64,000 nucleotides of DNA from G965197715 sp965247615 (GCA_965247615.1 OZ252022.1:620001-684000), one strand, 5' to 3'. Positions 46,769 to 55,467 are shown, counted from the stretch's first letter. Program-made: numbers and translations. The notes: generated by a model not told the origin, from the sequence alone.

Positions 46769-48221
46769 TGTGTCATTGTTCAATGATTTGGTCAGTGGGT
46801 AACTGGTCAATGAAAATGTCAGTCTATGAAAGGACTGACGTTGACTACCAGAGAGCAAGCCCGGATACAGGTGTTGAACGGTGTGATCGAGCGGAAGGTG
46901 TTGATGGCTGAGGCGGCCGAACTGATGAGGGTGAGCGAGCGCCACGCGTGGCGACTGCTGGCGGCGTATCGAAAGGAGGGAGCTGCCGGGGTGGCTCACG
47001 GAAACAGGGGCAGACGGCCGTCGACCGCCACAAGCCCGGAGACGCAGGAACAGGTGACGGCGCTAGCCAAGGGCCGCTACGCCGGCTTCAACCACTCGCA
47101 TCTGACCGAGCTGTTGGCCGAGCGGGAGGGCGTCGATCTGTCCCGCTCCACCGTCCGGCGGGTGCTGCTGGCGGGCGGTGTTCGGAGTCCCCGCCGCCGC
47201 CGAGCGCGCAAGCGCTATCTGCGCAGGGAGCGCTACCCCCAGGAGGGGATGCTGCTGCAGATCGACGGGAGCAGGCACGACTGGTTGGAGGGTCGGGGAC
47301 CCCGCCTGACGCTCATCGGGGCCGTGGACGACGCCACGGGGACGGTCCCCTTCGCCCTATTCAGAGAACAGGAGGACGCCCACGGCTACTTGCTCATGCT
47401 CAAGGAGATCATCGACCGCCGCGGCGTGCCGATGGCCCTCTATAGCGATCGGCATAGCATCTTCCAGCGCTCGCCCCGGGAGTCGGAGAGCCGGGACGAG
47501 CAGCTTCGGGGCCGGCGCGAGCCCACGCAGTTCGCCCGGGCGCTCGAGGAGTTGGGCATCGAGCTCATCATGGCCCATACACCCCAGGCGAAGGGTCGCG
47601 TGGAGCGCGCGTGGGACACCTTCCAGGACCGCCTGGTCTCGGAGATGCGCCTCGCGGGCGCGGCGACCATCGAGGAGGCCAACCGGATGCTCGGGGACTT
47701 CCTGCCGCGATACGATCGGCAGTTCGGCGTGGCGCCGGCCCAGCGGGAACCGGCCTATCGCCCACTGCCGCCGGGCGTCTCCCTTGATGCGGTCCGGTGC
47801 TTCAAGTACCTACGCACCGTGGCCAACGACCACACCATCCACTTCAACGGCGCCGCGCTGCAGGCGCTCCCCGATGGGCGCAGGACCAGCTACGCTCGGA
47901 CCCGCGTCGAAGTCCAAGAGCGGCTGGACGGCAGCATCGTGGTCGTCCACCAGGGCAGGACCGTGGCCACAGCGCCGGCCCCCGCCGGGCCCGTCGCGCT
48001 CAGGGCCCGCACCGGCCGCCGCTCCAACGGTCAGCTGCCAGCCGACTCGCCAGCCCGACCTGCCCGTGACGGTCACCGCGCACCGGCAACTGCTCCCCGT
48101 CCCCCGGCGAAGACCACGGCCCGCATCCCCACCAAGCCAGCGCCCAACCACCCCTGGAGGAGAGCGCTACTGACATAATCATTGAACAACAACCCTGACA
48201 GAATCACTGGACAACGACACA
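46769..48221 (+). mobile_element. Complete insertion sequence, ISNCY/IS1202-like, with target-site duplication
   Basis: 1453 bp, ending in imperfect 27-bp terminal inverted repeats starting TGTGTC (46769-46795 and 48195-48221; about 22 of 27 match). A 13-bp direct repeat, CACTCAGACCGGG, flanks it at 46756-46768 and 48222-48234 (up to 16 bp if part of the end is ambiguous), as expected of a target duplication. The right end has a second inner copy of the end motif (AATCATTGAACAAC near 48178), a likely extra transposase site. The element is intact and lies between genes, suggesting a recent insertion. Confidence 0.9.
46826..48178 (+). CDS. ISNCY-type DDE transposase
   Basis: 450 residues. An N-terminal HTH (LMAEAAELMRVSERHAWRLLAAYRKEGAAGVAHGNRGR) and a second HTH (STVRRVLLAGGVRSPRRRR) precede the integrase core. 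The core has MLLQIDGSRHDWLEGRGPRLTLIGAVDDATG (first Asp), LYSDRHSIF (second Asp) and AKGRVERAWDTFQDRLVSEMRL (Glu). The end is Pro/Ala/Arg-rich. No frameshift or stop is visible, so it should be active. It fills the IS from end to end. Confidence 0.93.
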   Translation: MKGLTLTTREQARIQVLNGVIERKVLMAEAAELMRVSERHAWRLLAAYRKEGAAGVAHGNRGRRPSTATSPETQEQVTALAKGRYAGFNHSHLTELLAEREGVDLSRSTVRRVLLAGGVRSPRRRRARKRYLRRERYPQEGMLLQIDGSRHDWLEGRGPRLTLIGAVDDATGTVPFALFREQEDAHGYLLMLKEIIDRRGVPMALYSDRHSIFQRSPRESESRDEQLRGRREPTQFARALEELGIELIMAHTPQAKGRVERAWDTFQDRLVSEMRLAGAATIEEANRMLGDFLPRYDRQFGVAPAQREPAYRPLPPGVSLDAVRCFKYLRTVANDHTIHFNGAALQALPDGRRTSYARTRVEVQERLDGSIVVVHQGRTVATAPAPAGPVALRARTGRRSNGQLPADSPARPARDGHRAPATAPRPPAKTTARIPTKPAPNHPWRRALLT

Positions 48222-48280
48222 CACTCAGACCGGGGCTCTCTCCGCACGGTCCGGTTGGGGAGCCCCCAGCTTCGGCATCC

Positions 48281-48310
48281 TTGACCGTGCCCAGGCGACG
48301 CCCATATAGT
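48281..48310 (+). promoter_or_regulatory. Promoter of the DUF1538-PII-CBS operon
   Basis: TTGACC (48281-48286), 18-nt spacer, TATAGT (48305-48310), 44 nt upstream of the GTG at 48354 and just outside the IS right end, so the insertion left it intact. Confidence 0.55.
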
Positions 48311-48353
48311 CCCTGTATCCTGCCCGCATGACCAGAGGAACCAGGATGAAGGC

Positions 48354-49088
48354 GTGACCCTCTTCCTTACCACCATGCTCCGGCGGACGGTCGGCGCACT
48401 GCGCGACCTTGCGCCCATCGTCATCGTCATCGTCTTCTTCCAGGTCGTGGTGCTTCGGCAGCCCTTCCCGGACCTGTTGAATGTCGTCGTGGGTCTGGTC
48501 TGTGTGATCGGCGGGCTCACGCTATTCATCCAGGGACTCGAAAGCGGCCTCTTTCCCCTTGGCGACGCCCTTGCACAGGGCTTCGCCCGAAGAGGCAGCG
48601 CAGCCGCGCTCCTGGCCTTCGCCTTCTGCCTCGGTTTCGGCACCACGGTCGCCGAGCCGGCGCTCATCGCCATCACGGCCGAGGCTGCGGATGTTGCAGC
48701 GGAGTCCAGCGTCATCGCCGACCACGACGACGCGCGGAGCGACTACGCCTTCGCCCTGCGCATGGTCGTGGCCGTCTCCGTGGGCGCGGCCATCGTGCTG
48801 GGCGTGATGCGCATCCTGAAGGGTTGGCCCATCCACTACCTGATGATCGGGGGCTATCTCATCGTCGCGGTCATCACCGTCTTTGCACCCGAGGAGATCA
48901 TCGGTGTAGCCTACGACTTGGGGGGTGTCACGACCAGCACCATCACCGTGCCGCTCGTTACAGCCCTGGGCGTGGGCCTCGCCACGTCCATCCGAGGGCG
49001 CAACCCGATGATCGACGGCTTCGGACTCATCGCCTTTGCCAGCCTGATGCCCATGATCTTCGTCCTCGCCTACGGCTTGGTGGTCTGA
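48354..49088 (+). CDS. DUF1538 family membrane protein, subunit 1
   Basis: 244 residues starting at GTG (an ATG seven codons in is the alternative). About seven hydrophobic segments. Two conserved polar stretches stand out: FGTTVAEPALIAITAEA (about 98-115) and YDLGGVTTSTITVPLVTALG (about 184-203). GRNPMIDGFGLIAFASLMPM follows. Both recur in the next gene. Acidic and threonine residues inside membrane segments suggest an ion or small-solute pathway, an inference. Its stop overlaps the next start (TGATG), so the two are translationally coupled. Confidence 0.85.
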   Translation: MTLFLTTMLRRTVGALRDLAPIVIVIVFFQVVVLRQPFPDLLNVVVGLVCVIGGLTLFIQGLESGLFPLGDALAQGFARRGSAAALLAFAFCLGFGTTVAEPALIAITAEAADVAAESSVIADHDDARSDYAFALRMVVAVSVGAAIVLGVMRILKGWPIHYLMIGGYLIVAVITVFAPEEIIGVAYDLGGVTTSTITVPLVTALGVGLATSIRGRNPMIDGFGLIAFASLMPMIFVLAYGLVV

Positions 49089-49876
49089 TGCTCGCGTTCC
49101 TGGACCCTTTCACCAGCGCCCTCCTCTCCACCGCCCTCGACGTGGCGCCCATCGTCATAATCCTTGTCCTGTTTCAGGTCGCCGTCCTGCGCAGAAAGCT
49201 GCCCAACCTGCGCGGCATCGCTGTCGGGTCCGTCTTCGTGCTTCTGGGGCTCACGCTGTTTCTCATCGGACTGGAGTGGGCCCTCTTCCCCATCGGTGAG
49301 ACCATGGCGCGCCAGCTGACCTCGGCCAGCATCATCGGCGCTGGGAGTCCGGCCAGTGTCGTCGTGTGGCACGACTACACGCTCGTCTACGCCTTTGGCG
49401 CGGCCATCGGCTTCGCGACCACCATCGCCGAGCCCTCGCTCATCGCCGTAGCCTTGAAGGCGGAGGAGGTCTCCGGCGGCGCTGTCCGCGCCTGGGGCCT
49501 GCGGCTTGCCGTGGCCTTCGGCGTGGCCGTGGGCGTTTCGCTCGGCTGCTTCCGCATCGTCACGGGCACGCCGTTGCCGTGGTTCATCATCGCCGCCTAT
49601 GCCGTCGTGATCGTGCAGACCTTCCGGGCCGCCAGGATCATCGTGCCCCTGGCGTATGACAGCGGGGGCGTCACTACCTCGACGGTCACCGTGCCCGTCG
49701 TCGCGGCGCTGGGCCTTGGGCTCGCGGCCAGCGTCCCCGGCCGCAGCCCGCTGATAGACGGTTTTGGGCTCATTGCCTTTGCCAGCGTCTTTCCCATCAT
49801 GTCCGTGCTGGCGTACGCCATCGCCGCCGCATGGATCGGTCGCAGGCGGAACTCCAAGCGCCCCGAGGAGGCTTAA
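49088..49876 (+). CDS. DUF1538 family membrane protein, subunit 2
   Basis: 262 residues, paralogous to the preceding protein. FATTIAEPSLIAVALKA, YDSGGVTTSTVTVPVVAALG and GRSPLIDGFGLIAFASVFPI align directly with subunit 1, and the hydrophobic pattern is the same. A heteromeric two-subunit carrier or channel is plausible. The short cytoplasmic tail is basic (RRRNSKRPEEA). The PII-like gene starts 4 nt downstream. Confidence 0.85.
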   Translation: MLAFLDPFTSALLSTALDVAPIVIILVLFQVAVLRRKLPNLRGIAVGSVFVLLGLTLFLIGLEWALFPIGETMARQLTSASIIGAGSPASVVVWHDYTLVYAFGAAIGFATTIAEPSLIAVALKAEEVSGGAVRAWGLRLAVAFGVAVGVSLGCFRIVTGTPLPWFIIAAYAVVIVQTFRAARIIVPLAYDSGGVTTSTVTVPVVAALGLGLAASVPGRSPLIDGFGLIAFASVFPIMSVLAYAIAAAWIGRRRNSKRPEEA

Positions 49877-49879
49877 GCC

Positions 49880-50230
49880 ATGAGAATGAAGCTGATTGTG
49901 GCTCTGGTCAGCGACGAGAAGACCAACTTGGTCGTCGATGCCGCCCGGGCCGCCGGCGCCACGGGCGCCACCATCATCACCGCCGTGCGCGGAGAGGGCC
50001 TGAAGCCCGGGAAGACGTTCTTTGGCCTGGACCTGGAGGCCCAGCGAGACGTCGTCTTCTTCCTGGTGACCGACGCCCAGGCGCGGCATATCCTGGAGCA
50101 TATCCGGGACGTGGCGCACATTGACGTGGAACCGGGCGCAGGCGTCGTGTTCCAGTTAGCCATCGAGGACGTTGTGGGCCTCGCCACGCAGATGCCCACC
50201 CTATTGCAAGAAACGGGAGGTGAGATATGA
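49880..50230 (+). CDS. PII-like signalling protein
   Basis: 116 residues, the size of GlnB/GlnK. LIVALVSDEKTNLVVDAARAAGATGATIITAVRGEG matches the first PII beta-alpha unit and T-loop base. VVFFLVTDAQARHILEHIRDVAHI gives the second unit. The T-loop region (GEGLKPGKTFFGLDLEAQ) lacks the uridylylated Tyr of GlnB and is unlike that of AmtB partners. A trimer that binds nucleotide and controls the DUF1538 membrane pair is inferred from the operon. Confidence 0.82.
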   Translation: MRMKLIVALVSDEKTNLVVDAARAAGATGATIITAVRGEGLKPGKTFFGLDLEAQRDVVFFLVTDAQARHILEHIRDVAHIDVEPGAGVVFQLAIEDVVGLATQMPTLLQETGGEI

Positions 50231-50628
50231 CCGGGAGAAGGCTTATCCGCGTCGGCGACTTCATGTTTTCCGAGCTGCACAGGGTTGAAGGGCTCGCGAC
50301 CGTTGCAGAGGCTATGGCGCTCATGAAGCAGCATGGCGTCAGCTCCCTCGCCGTCAACCGGCGCGACGAAGACGACGAGTTCGGCATCGTCGTGGTATCC
50401 GACATCGCCCGCGAAGTCATCGCCAAGAACCGCGCCCCGGAGCGCGTTCACGTCTACGAGATCATGTCGAAGCCCGTCCTGACCCTGCCCGCTGACATGC
50501 AGGCCCGCTACGCCGTGCGTCTCCTCGTGCGCTTCGATGTCTCCCGCGCCGTCGTCGTGGACCACGAGCGCCGCCCCCTCGGCATCGTCAACCTCCGCGA
50601 CCTCGTCCTGGGGCACGTCCCGGAGTGA
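50227..50628 (+). CDS. CBS-domain-pair protein
   Basis: 133 residues, a stand-alone Bateman module. CBS1 has HRVEGLATVAEAMALMKQHGVSSLAVNRRDEDDEFGIVVVSDIAREVI. CBS2 has YEIMSKPVLTLPADMQARYAVRLLVRFDVSRAVVVDHERRPLGIVNLRDLVLGHV. Such pairs bind adenine nucleotides. It overlaps the PII-like stop codon by 4 nt, the last gene of the operon, giving two nucleotide-sensor-like proteins with two membrane subunits. Confidence 0.9.
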   Translation: MTGRRLIRVGDFMFSELHRVEGLATVAEAMALMKQHGVSSLAVNRRDEDDEFGIVVVSDIAREVIAKNRAPERVHVYEIMSKPVLTLPADMQARYAVRLLVRFDVSRAVVVDHERRPLGIVNLRDLVLGHVPE

Positions 50629-50734
50629 CCGTTGCGAGCTGTGCCGCCGGTCCCGCGCCCAAAGGATAGAGCCAGGCGCGGCGGTCCCGGGGCACGCGGG
50701 CCTTTGCATAACCGTCATTCCCGCACCCACCCGC

Positions 50735-50835
50735 CGTCATTCCCGCGAAAGCGGGAATCCAGGGGAGGGGCCGCAGGTTGGCGGGAGCTGCCTCACTTTC
50801 ACGACCTCGCCCTCCACGGGGAGTTACGCAAGGGT
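50735..50835. repeat. Partial copy of the MITE-like element / family 1 repeat
   Basis: The palindrome 50739-50758 is identical to 3078-3097, and the following 75 bp resemble 3100-3173. The right terminal repeat of the 3074-3193 element is missing. A half-site precedes it at about 50713-50724, the same half-plus-full layout as at 3053 and 3538. Confidence 0.8.
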
Positions 50836-50857
50836 CCCGGGGTACGCGGGCGCCGCC

Positions 50858-52132
50858 TCAGGCGGCCTTGCCTGCCCCGGCCCTGGCGGGCTCCTCGATG
50901 AAGTGCATGAGCGCCATGGCGATGAGGTAGGAAAACCCCAGCACGGAGAAGGCGATGGGGAACCCCAGGCGCTCCATCATGAAGCCCGTCAGCAGAGACC
51001 AGATGGGGCCGGATACGAACCCGATGGTATAGAAGATGCTGAAGGCCGCGTCCAGGTCCTCGCTGGGCAGGGAGTCGGCCACCAGGGCTTGGGTCAGCGG
51101 GAGCCGGGCGTTGGTCACCGTTCCGTAGATCAGCAGGCAGAGAAACAGCATGGGTATGTACGCGCCCTGGAACGCCAGCCACCACGTCCCCAGCGCCGAG
51201 AGGAACAGCGAGACCTGGATGATCCCCTTGCGCGAGACCCTGTCGGACAGCCAGCCGAAGCCCAGGGGGCCTATGATGCCGCCCACCTGCATCACCGACA
51301 GCGCCAGCGCCACCATCGGCGTTACGGAGAGCCCCAGGTTGTAGTGCAGGTGAGGGCCCAGGTACGTCATGTTTACCCCGGCCCCCCGTCCCGCGGCCCC
51401 GGACATCATCACCAGTGAGATTACGATCATGTTCCGGTTGTGCAGGACCCGAAGGTAGCTCGCCTTCCCCTGCGCCAGCTTGGCCCTGCCGGACCGGGGC
51501 GCATCCAGGATGGCCGGCCCGCGGCCGCGGAAGAAGAAGTACGCAACGCCCATGGCAGCGCTGAGCACCGCCACAATGTAGAAGATCTGCCGCCAGTCCA
51601 GGAACAGCAGCAACACCCCCGCCAGCAGCGGCGCCAGGAAGCTCCCGACGAAGGACACGCTGTTGTTCAGCGCCAGGACTGTGCCGCGGTTCTTCGGAAA
51701 GTACTCCACCAGCAGGCTGGAGCCCACCGGGTGCTGGGCGCTGGAGCCCGCCGCGGCGATGCTCCGCGACGCGAGAAAGCCCGTGAACGACCCCGACATC
51801 GCGGCCACCAGCGTGCCGACCCCCTGGACTATGCTGCCCAGGCCCAGAAGGTGCGTGCGCCGCACGAAGGGCGTGACGAATCCGTAGATGCCCTGGGTGG
51901 CGCTCCCCAGCATGCTCCGTGCCGCGCTCAGAATCCCCAGCTGCGCGTACCCGAACCCCAGGTCCGACATGATCAGCGGATAGAGAACGGACACCACCTG
52001 GTTCTGGAAGTGGTTCAGGGCGTGGGAGCTGTTGTTGATCCAGAGGATGAGGGTACGCTCCAAGCGTACCTTGGAATCGTCCCCATCCGCCTCTGACTCA
52101 GTTGCGGTTCGAGTGCCCTTGAAGAATCTCAA
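50858..52132 (-). CDS. Major facilitator superfamily transporter (paralogue B)
   Basis: 424 residues, about 12 hydrophobic segments. LILWINNSSHALNHFQNQVVSVLYPLIMSDLGFGYAQLGIL, AAAGSSAQHPVGSSLLVEYFPKNRGTVLALNNSV and GWLSDRVSRKGIIQVSLFLSALGTWW match the transporter at 45309-46619 closely, so the pair arose by duplication. Substrate unknown. Its stop lies just after the repeat at 50735-50835. Confidence 0.85.
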   Translation of the reverse strand: MRFFKGTRTATESEADGDDSKVRLERTLILWINNSSHALNHFQNQVVSVLYPLIMSDLGFGYAQLGILSAARSMLGSATQGIYGFVTPFVRRTHLLGLGSIVQGVGTLVAAMSGSFTGFLASRSIAAAGSSAQHPVGSSLLVEYFPKNRGTVLALNNSVSFVGSFLAPLLAGVLLLFLDWRQIFYIVAVLSAAMGVAYFFFRGRGPAILDAPRSGRAKLAQGKASYLRVLHNRNMIVISLVMMSGAAGRGAGVNMTYLGPHLHYNLGLSVTPMVALALSVMQVGGIIGPLGFGWLSDRVSRKGIIQVSLFLSALGTWWLAFQGAYIPMLFLCLLIYGTVTNARLPLTQALVADSLPSEDLDAAFSIFYTIGFVSGPIWSLLTGFMMERLGFPIAFSVLGFSYLIAMALMHFIEEPARAGAGKAA

Positions 52133-52288
52133 AGAGACCCTTCGGACCAGGGTTGCCCCGAGGGGCCCTCGATGTCCCGGCCCGCCGCGGCGCAGACCCG
52201 CGCCGGCATTGGGTACCCGCGTGGACGGCCTCTCGGCTTCTTCTGCCTGGGCCGCTTCGAGTTGGGCATTTCCCCTCCTTCACCCTTG

Positions 52289-53587
52289 CTAGGAACGTTC
52301 CCACCCGGTCATGGTTGGGCGAGCGAGCATGTCGCCGGTCGACGAGCTATAGGCTTCGTAGAAAGCGAAGCTGTGGCTAAAGGGGTGAGACCGGTACTTT
52401 GATGCGATGGCCTCTCTGATGGCTGTCTTGTCTGCATCTGACATCCGGCATCCGAAGATAATACCTTTGAGGGCTTCGATGGGGTATTGGATTGTGCGGG
52501 CCTCCGGTGAGTCTACGTCCGGCGTCCTGTCTGATGGGAGGACGGAAGGAAAGAAATTGTACAGGCGCACTTCTTGTTCTTGCTCCCATTGCTTGTGCTT
52601 GAAAAGGATGTGTTGTTTCGTCTTTGCGTGATGCTTTAGGAGTACTTCCAATGTTTCGTCAGATGACGAGCCGGGTCCAATTTTGCGCTTGCTTGATATG
52701 TCGCCTTTATCCATCAGGCTGTTATAGGAGGCTTTGGTTATGTACAGGAGCTCGTCGAAGAAGTTGACATCCATTTTATTTTCCCCATAGGAGACATCGC
52801 CCCACTCAACATTGACCTGTGTATTTCTGACGGTTCCATAATCATAATATGGAATGGCTTTTACACCCTTGACTAATTGGGCTTTATTGAATATCAAACA
52901 TGCTCCTCTGTGGCTGTCTGCGTAAAGTGCCCACAAAAGTGGGTTTTTGAAGTCTTTGGTGAAGCAGGCTGCTACCCAATACCTGTACACGAGTGATTCC
53001 ATCATGCGTATGAACTCAACTGGGGCTGTCTTCAAGAAGTCCGGTGACCTAAGGAATAGTCTCGCGCGGTCAGGGTCCGCACTCTCTTTGCGAGAGTACA
53101 AGTCATTGAGCATATGGTCTATTATGGCTGTGCTTATGTGGCGAAGAGCAATCTCCATGTCCCACGAGTCAGGAGGATGTGCCATCTTTAGTAAGTTTAC
53201 TAGTGCTTTTCGCCTAGATTCGGCTGACGTTTTCATAAGGCTGTCTATCAAATTAGGAAGAACGCCAGGTGGCAGTCTATCAACTATGGATGTGACTCTG
53301 GTGTATCCGAAACCATCCGGTAATCTTAGTGTTGACGCTCCTGCGCCTCTTATACTGGAGAAATAGTCATAGATAAATGATTCGGCGATAGACTTGATGA
53401 AGCAGTCCAACAGGTTGGATAAAGCAATGTCATCGCCTCCATATAAGACATGTTTTGTGTCTTCTGACGGGTCGTTCATCTGTTGCGCCAGGGCTAGGTA
53501 GATGGTCTGCCGTGGCAACTCATTGTGAACACCCAAGAGCGCTTCAACGGAGCGAAAGCGATAGACTTCGTTTTGATTGTCCGGCAT
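52289..53587 (-). CDS. DUF2971 domain protein
   Basis: 432 residues. Recognisable DUF2971 features: YRFRSVEALLG near the start, LALAQQMNDPSEDTK (the N-D-P motif), AACFTKDFKNPLLWALYADSHRGACLIFN (the C-F-S...LW-x-x-Y...H-x-G-x-C block), VKAIPYYDYG, and KHKQWEQEQEVRLYNFF (W-x-x-E-x-E-x-R). Function is unknown. The gene is clearly more AT-rich than its neighbours, with different codon use, pointing to horizontal acquisition. It begins 2 nt after the broken methyltransferase/HNH relic, and similar genes often sit in defence or mobile regions, so a defence link is possible. Confidence 0.85.
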   Translation of the reverse strand: MPDNQNEVYRFRSVEALLGVHNELPRQTIYLALAQQMNDPSEDTKHVLYGGDDIALSNLLDCFIKSIAESFIYDYFSSIRGAGASTLRLPDGFGYTRVTSIVDRLPPGVLPNLIDSLMKTSAESRRKALVNLLKMAHPPDSWDMEIALRHISTAIIDHMLNDLYSRKESADPDRARLFLRSPDFLKTAPVEFIRMMESLVYRYWVAACFTKDFKNPLLWALYADSHRGACLIFNKAQLVKGVKAIPYYDYGTVRNTQVNVEWGDVSYGENKMDVNFFDELLYITKASYNSLMDKGDISSKRKIGPGSSSDETLEVLLKHHAKTKQHILFKHKQWEQEQEVRLYNFFPSVLPSDRTPDVDSPEARTIQYPIEALKGIIFGCRMSDADKTAIREAIASKYRSHPFSHSFAFYEAYSSSTGDMLARPTMTGWERS

Positions 53588-53589
53588 AC

Positions 53590-53854
53590 CTACCGCACCC
53601 TATCCCGCTTGAGCGCTGCCAGGAGCTCCTCCTGTGTCCCTGCGCCCTTTGTACTGTTGCAGGCGCCGCAGAGCAGTTGAAGATTGTCCAGGTGATCGGT
53701 GCCGCCCCTTGCCCGGGAAACGATGTGGTCGATGGTGAGGTTGCGGATTTGGAAGAACCCCCTGCACCCCGCGCAGTACCCTTCCTGCTGGCCGAATGAC
53801 GTGGAGGTTATCGCCGGTCCACAGGGTGCGGTTCTTGAAGTTGGGCTTAGCCAT
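53590..53854 (-). pseudogene. Relic of a DNA methyltransferase-HNH endonuclease gene
   Basis: The ATG at 53854 starts MAKPNFKNRTLWTGDNL, the N-terminus of site-specific DNA methyltransferases of the type followed by DLIYLDPPFNSN. The frame then shifts by one base. The shifted frame reads EGYCAGCRGFFQIRNLTIDHIV, then ARGGTDHLDNLQLLCGACNS and KRDRVR-stop, a clear HNH domain with two Cys pairs. The whole methyltransferase catalytic region is missing. This is a deletion plus frameshift relic, not a functional gene. It ends 2 nt before DUF2971. Confidence 0.8.
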
Positions 53855-53935
53855 AGCTTAGAGCAACCCTGGGGTGCCGGTGTTCCCAGGGCCTATAAGG
53901 TCTGCGTATCGCAGGCGCTTCCCGCCGGCGCTCCG

Positions 53936-55237
53936 CTATGACCCGCCGCCGCCTCGGCCTCTCCCAGCGCCCTGGCCCATGGTGGGAAGCAGGAACGCCA
54001 TCACGGCGCCGATGGCGTAGAACACGGTGGCGTACCAGAACACCAGGCCAAAGTTGTCATCTGAGAAGTCGATGATGCCCCCCAGCAAGATGGGCGACAC
54101 CGCGCCGAAAATGGCGTTCACCCCCCAATAGAGCCCCATGACGCTGCCCTCCAGCCGATGCCGGTCCGCCAGGTCCAGGGCCCCCGCCTGGGTCAGCGCG
54201 TTCACGGAGAACATCACGGTCCCCATCAGCCCTGCCAGAATCATCAGCCCAATGCCGCGCTCCACCACGATGACCAGGGCCGTCAGCACCGTCGAAATGA
54301 TCATCACGACGAGGATCACCGGCTTGCGGCCCAGTTTGTCTGACAACCGGCCGAGGGCGGGCCCCGTGAAGATGGCCAGCAGTGTCAGCAACATGAAGTG
54401 AACGCTGACCATGAAGGGATTCAGTCCCAGCGTCTCCTTCAGGTAGAAGGGGAAGAACACGATGAGCGCACGGTCGCCGATGCCGCGCACGCCCGCTACC
54501 ATCAGCAGCGATACCAGCCCGCGCTCCCGGAGCAGCTTGCCGAAGTCGCCGATCTGGGCGCCGAACCCGCGCTCCTTCCCCTCCGCCGTCTGCACCTTCG
54601 GACCGCCCACGTTCCAGAGGTAGGCCCACAGCGGCAGCGCGATGGCCAGCGTGAGGAACGTCGCCCCCTGAAGCACCGTCTGCCACGAAGTGATGAGCAG
54701 CAGCGCGCCGACGATGGGCAGGGCGATGGTATCGCCCACAGTGCCGCTGGAGCGGTGGAGCGAGATGACCGTGCCGCGCCGCTCCGGGAAACGCTGGGAC
54801 AGGACGCTGGCCGCCGGCGGGTGCCAGAAGGACCCCATGGCGGAGGCAAACCCCAGGGCCAGCAGCAGGAACACGTAGGCCGCCGGGCTCCCCGTGGGTA
54901 CGACACCCGCCACCAGGTACCCCAGGGCCATGAGCACCAGGCTGGCCCCCAGGAAGTGACCCCGCAGGTGCTGGTACCTGTCGGTGACGACGCCGCCGCC
55001 AATGCTGGCGACGCCTCCGCCGGCCCGCCGGATCGTCTCGATCAGACCTGCCTGAATCGTGGCGAGGCCCAGCGTCGACGACAGGTAGGGGAGGATCAGC
55101 AGGAACCCCTGCCCGTACAGATGAACGGGAACGTGCCCCGTGACAACCCCAATCAGGGTGAGCGTCTGGTTCTTCCCCTTGAACGCACCCCCTGCCTGAA
55201 CACCCTGCGCCTTCTGGCCTTCCTTCGTGTCCGCCAT
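53936..55237 (-). CDS. Major facilitator superfamily transporter (third)
   Basis: 433 residues from the ATG at 55237 (AGAGG 7 nt upstream); a GTG one codon earlier is possible. Hydrophilic N-terminus, then about 12 hydrophobic segments. Features: GQGFLLILPYLSSTLGLATIQAGLIETIRRAGGGVASIGGGVVTDRYQHLRG, SFWHPPAASVLSQRFPERRGTVISLHRSSGTVGDT and GRLSDKLGRKPVILVVMI. It is only distantly related to the two other MFS genes. Substrate unknown. Confidence 0.85.
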   Translation of the reverse strand: MADTKEGQKAQGVQAGGAFKGKNQTLTLIGVVTGHVPVHLYGQGFLLILPYLSSTLGLATIQAGLIETIRRAGGGVASIGGGVVTDRYQHLRGHFLGASLVLMALGYLVAGVVPTGSPAAYVFLLLALGFASAMGSFWHPPAASVLSQRFPERRGTVISLHRSSGTVGDTIALPIVGALLLITSWQTVLQGATFLTLAIALPLWAYLWNVGGPKVQTAEGKERGFGAQIGDFGKLLRERGLVSLLMVAGVRGIGDRALIVFFPFYLKETLGLNPFMVSVHFMLLTLLAIFTGPALGRLSDKLGRKPVILVVMIISTVLTALVIVVERGIGLMILAGLMGTVMFSVNALTQAGALDLADRHRLEGSVMGLYWGVNAIFGAVSPILLGGIIDFSDDNFGLVFWYATVFYAIGAVMAFLLPTMGQGAGRGRGGGGS

Positions 55238-55467
55238 CACTATACCTCTGTGAGAGCAGTACGAGCGCCCAGCGCCTCATCACCGAAAATGCACGCCGCT
55301 AGCGCCGCCGTAGCGGATTCTACCACAGGCCCGCGTGACAGCACTACCAACCCGCCCATGGGTTTATACTAGCCGGGGCCGACGCCTGCGATAGCCGCGG
55401 CGGCAACCCCCGGTCCGGGAAGCCGGCCCTCGGTCCCGCCGGCACCACTACCCACAAGCGAGGAAAC

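Noticed and set aside
53600..53854. An intact 84-residue protein gene
   Set aside because: Only the first 17 residues are meaningful in this frame; the rest makes sense only after a one-base shift into the HNH frame, so it was called a pseudogene.
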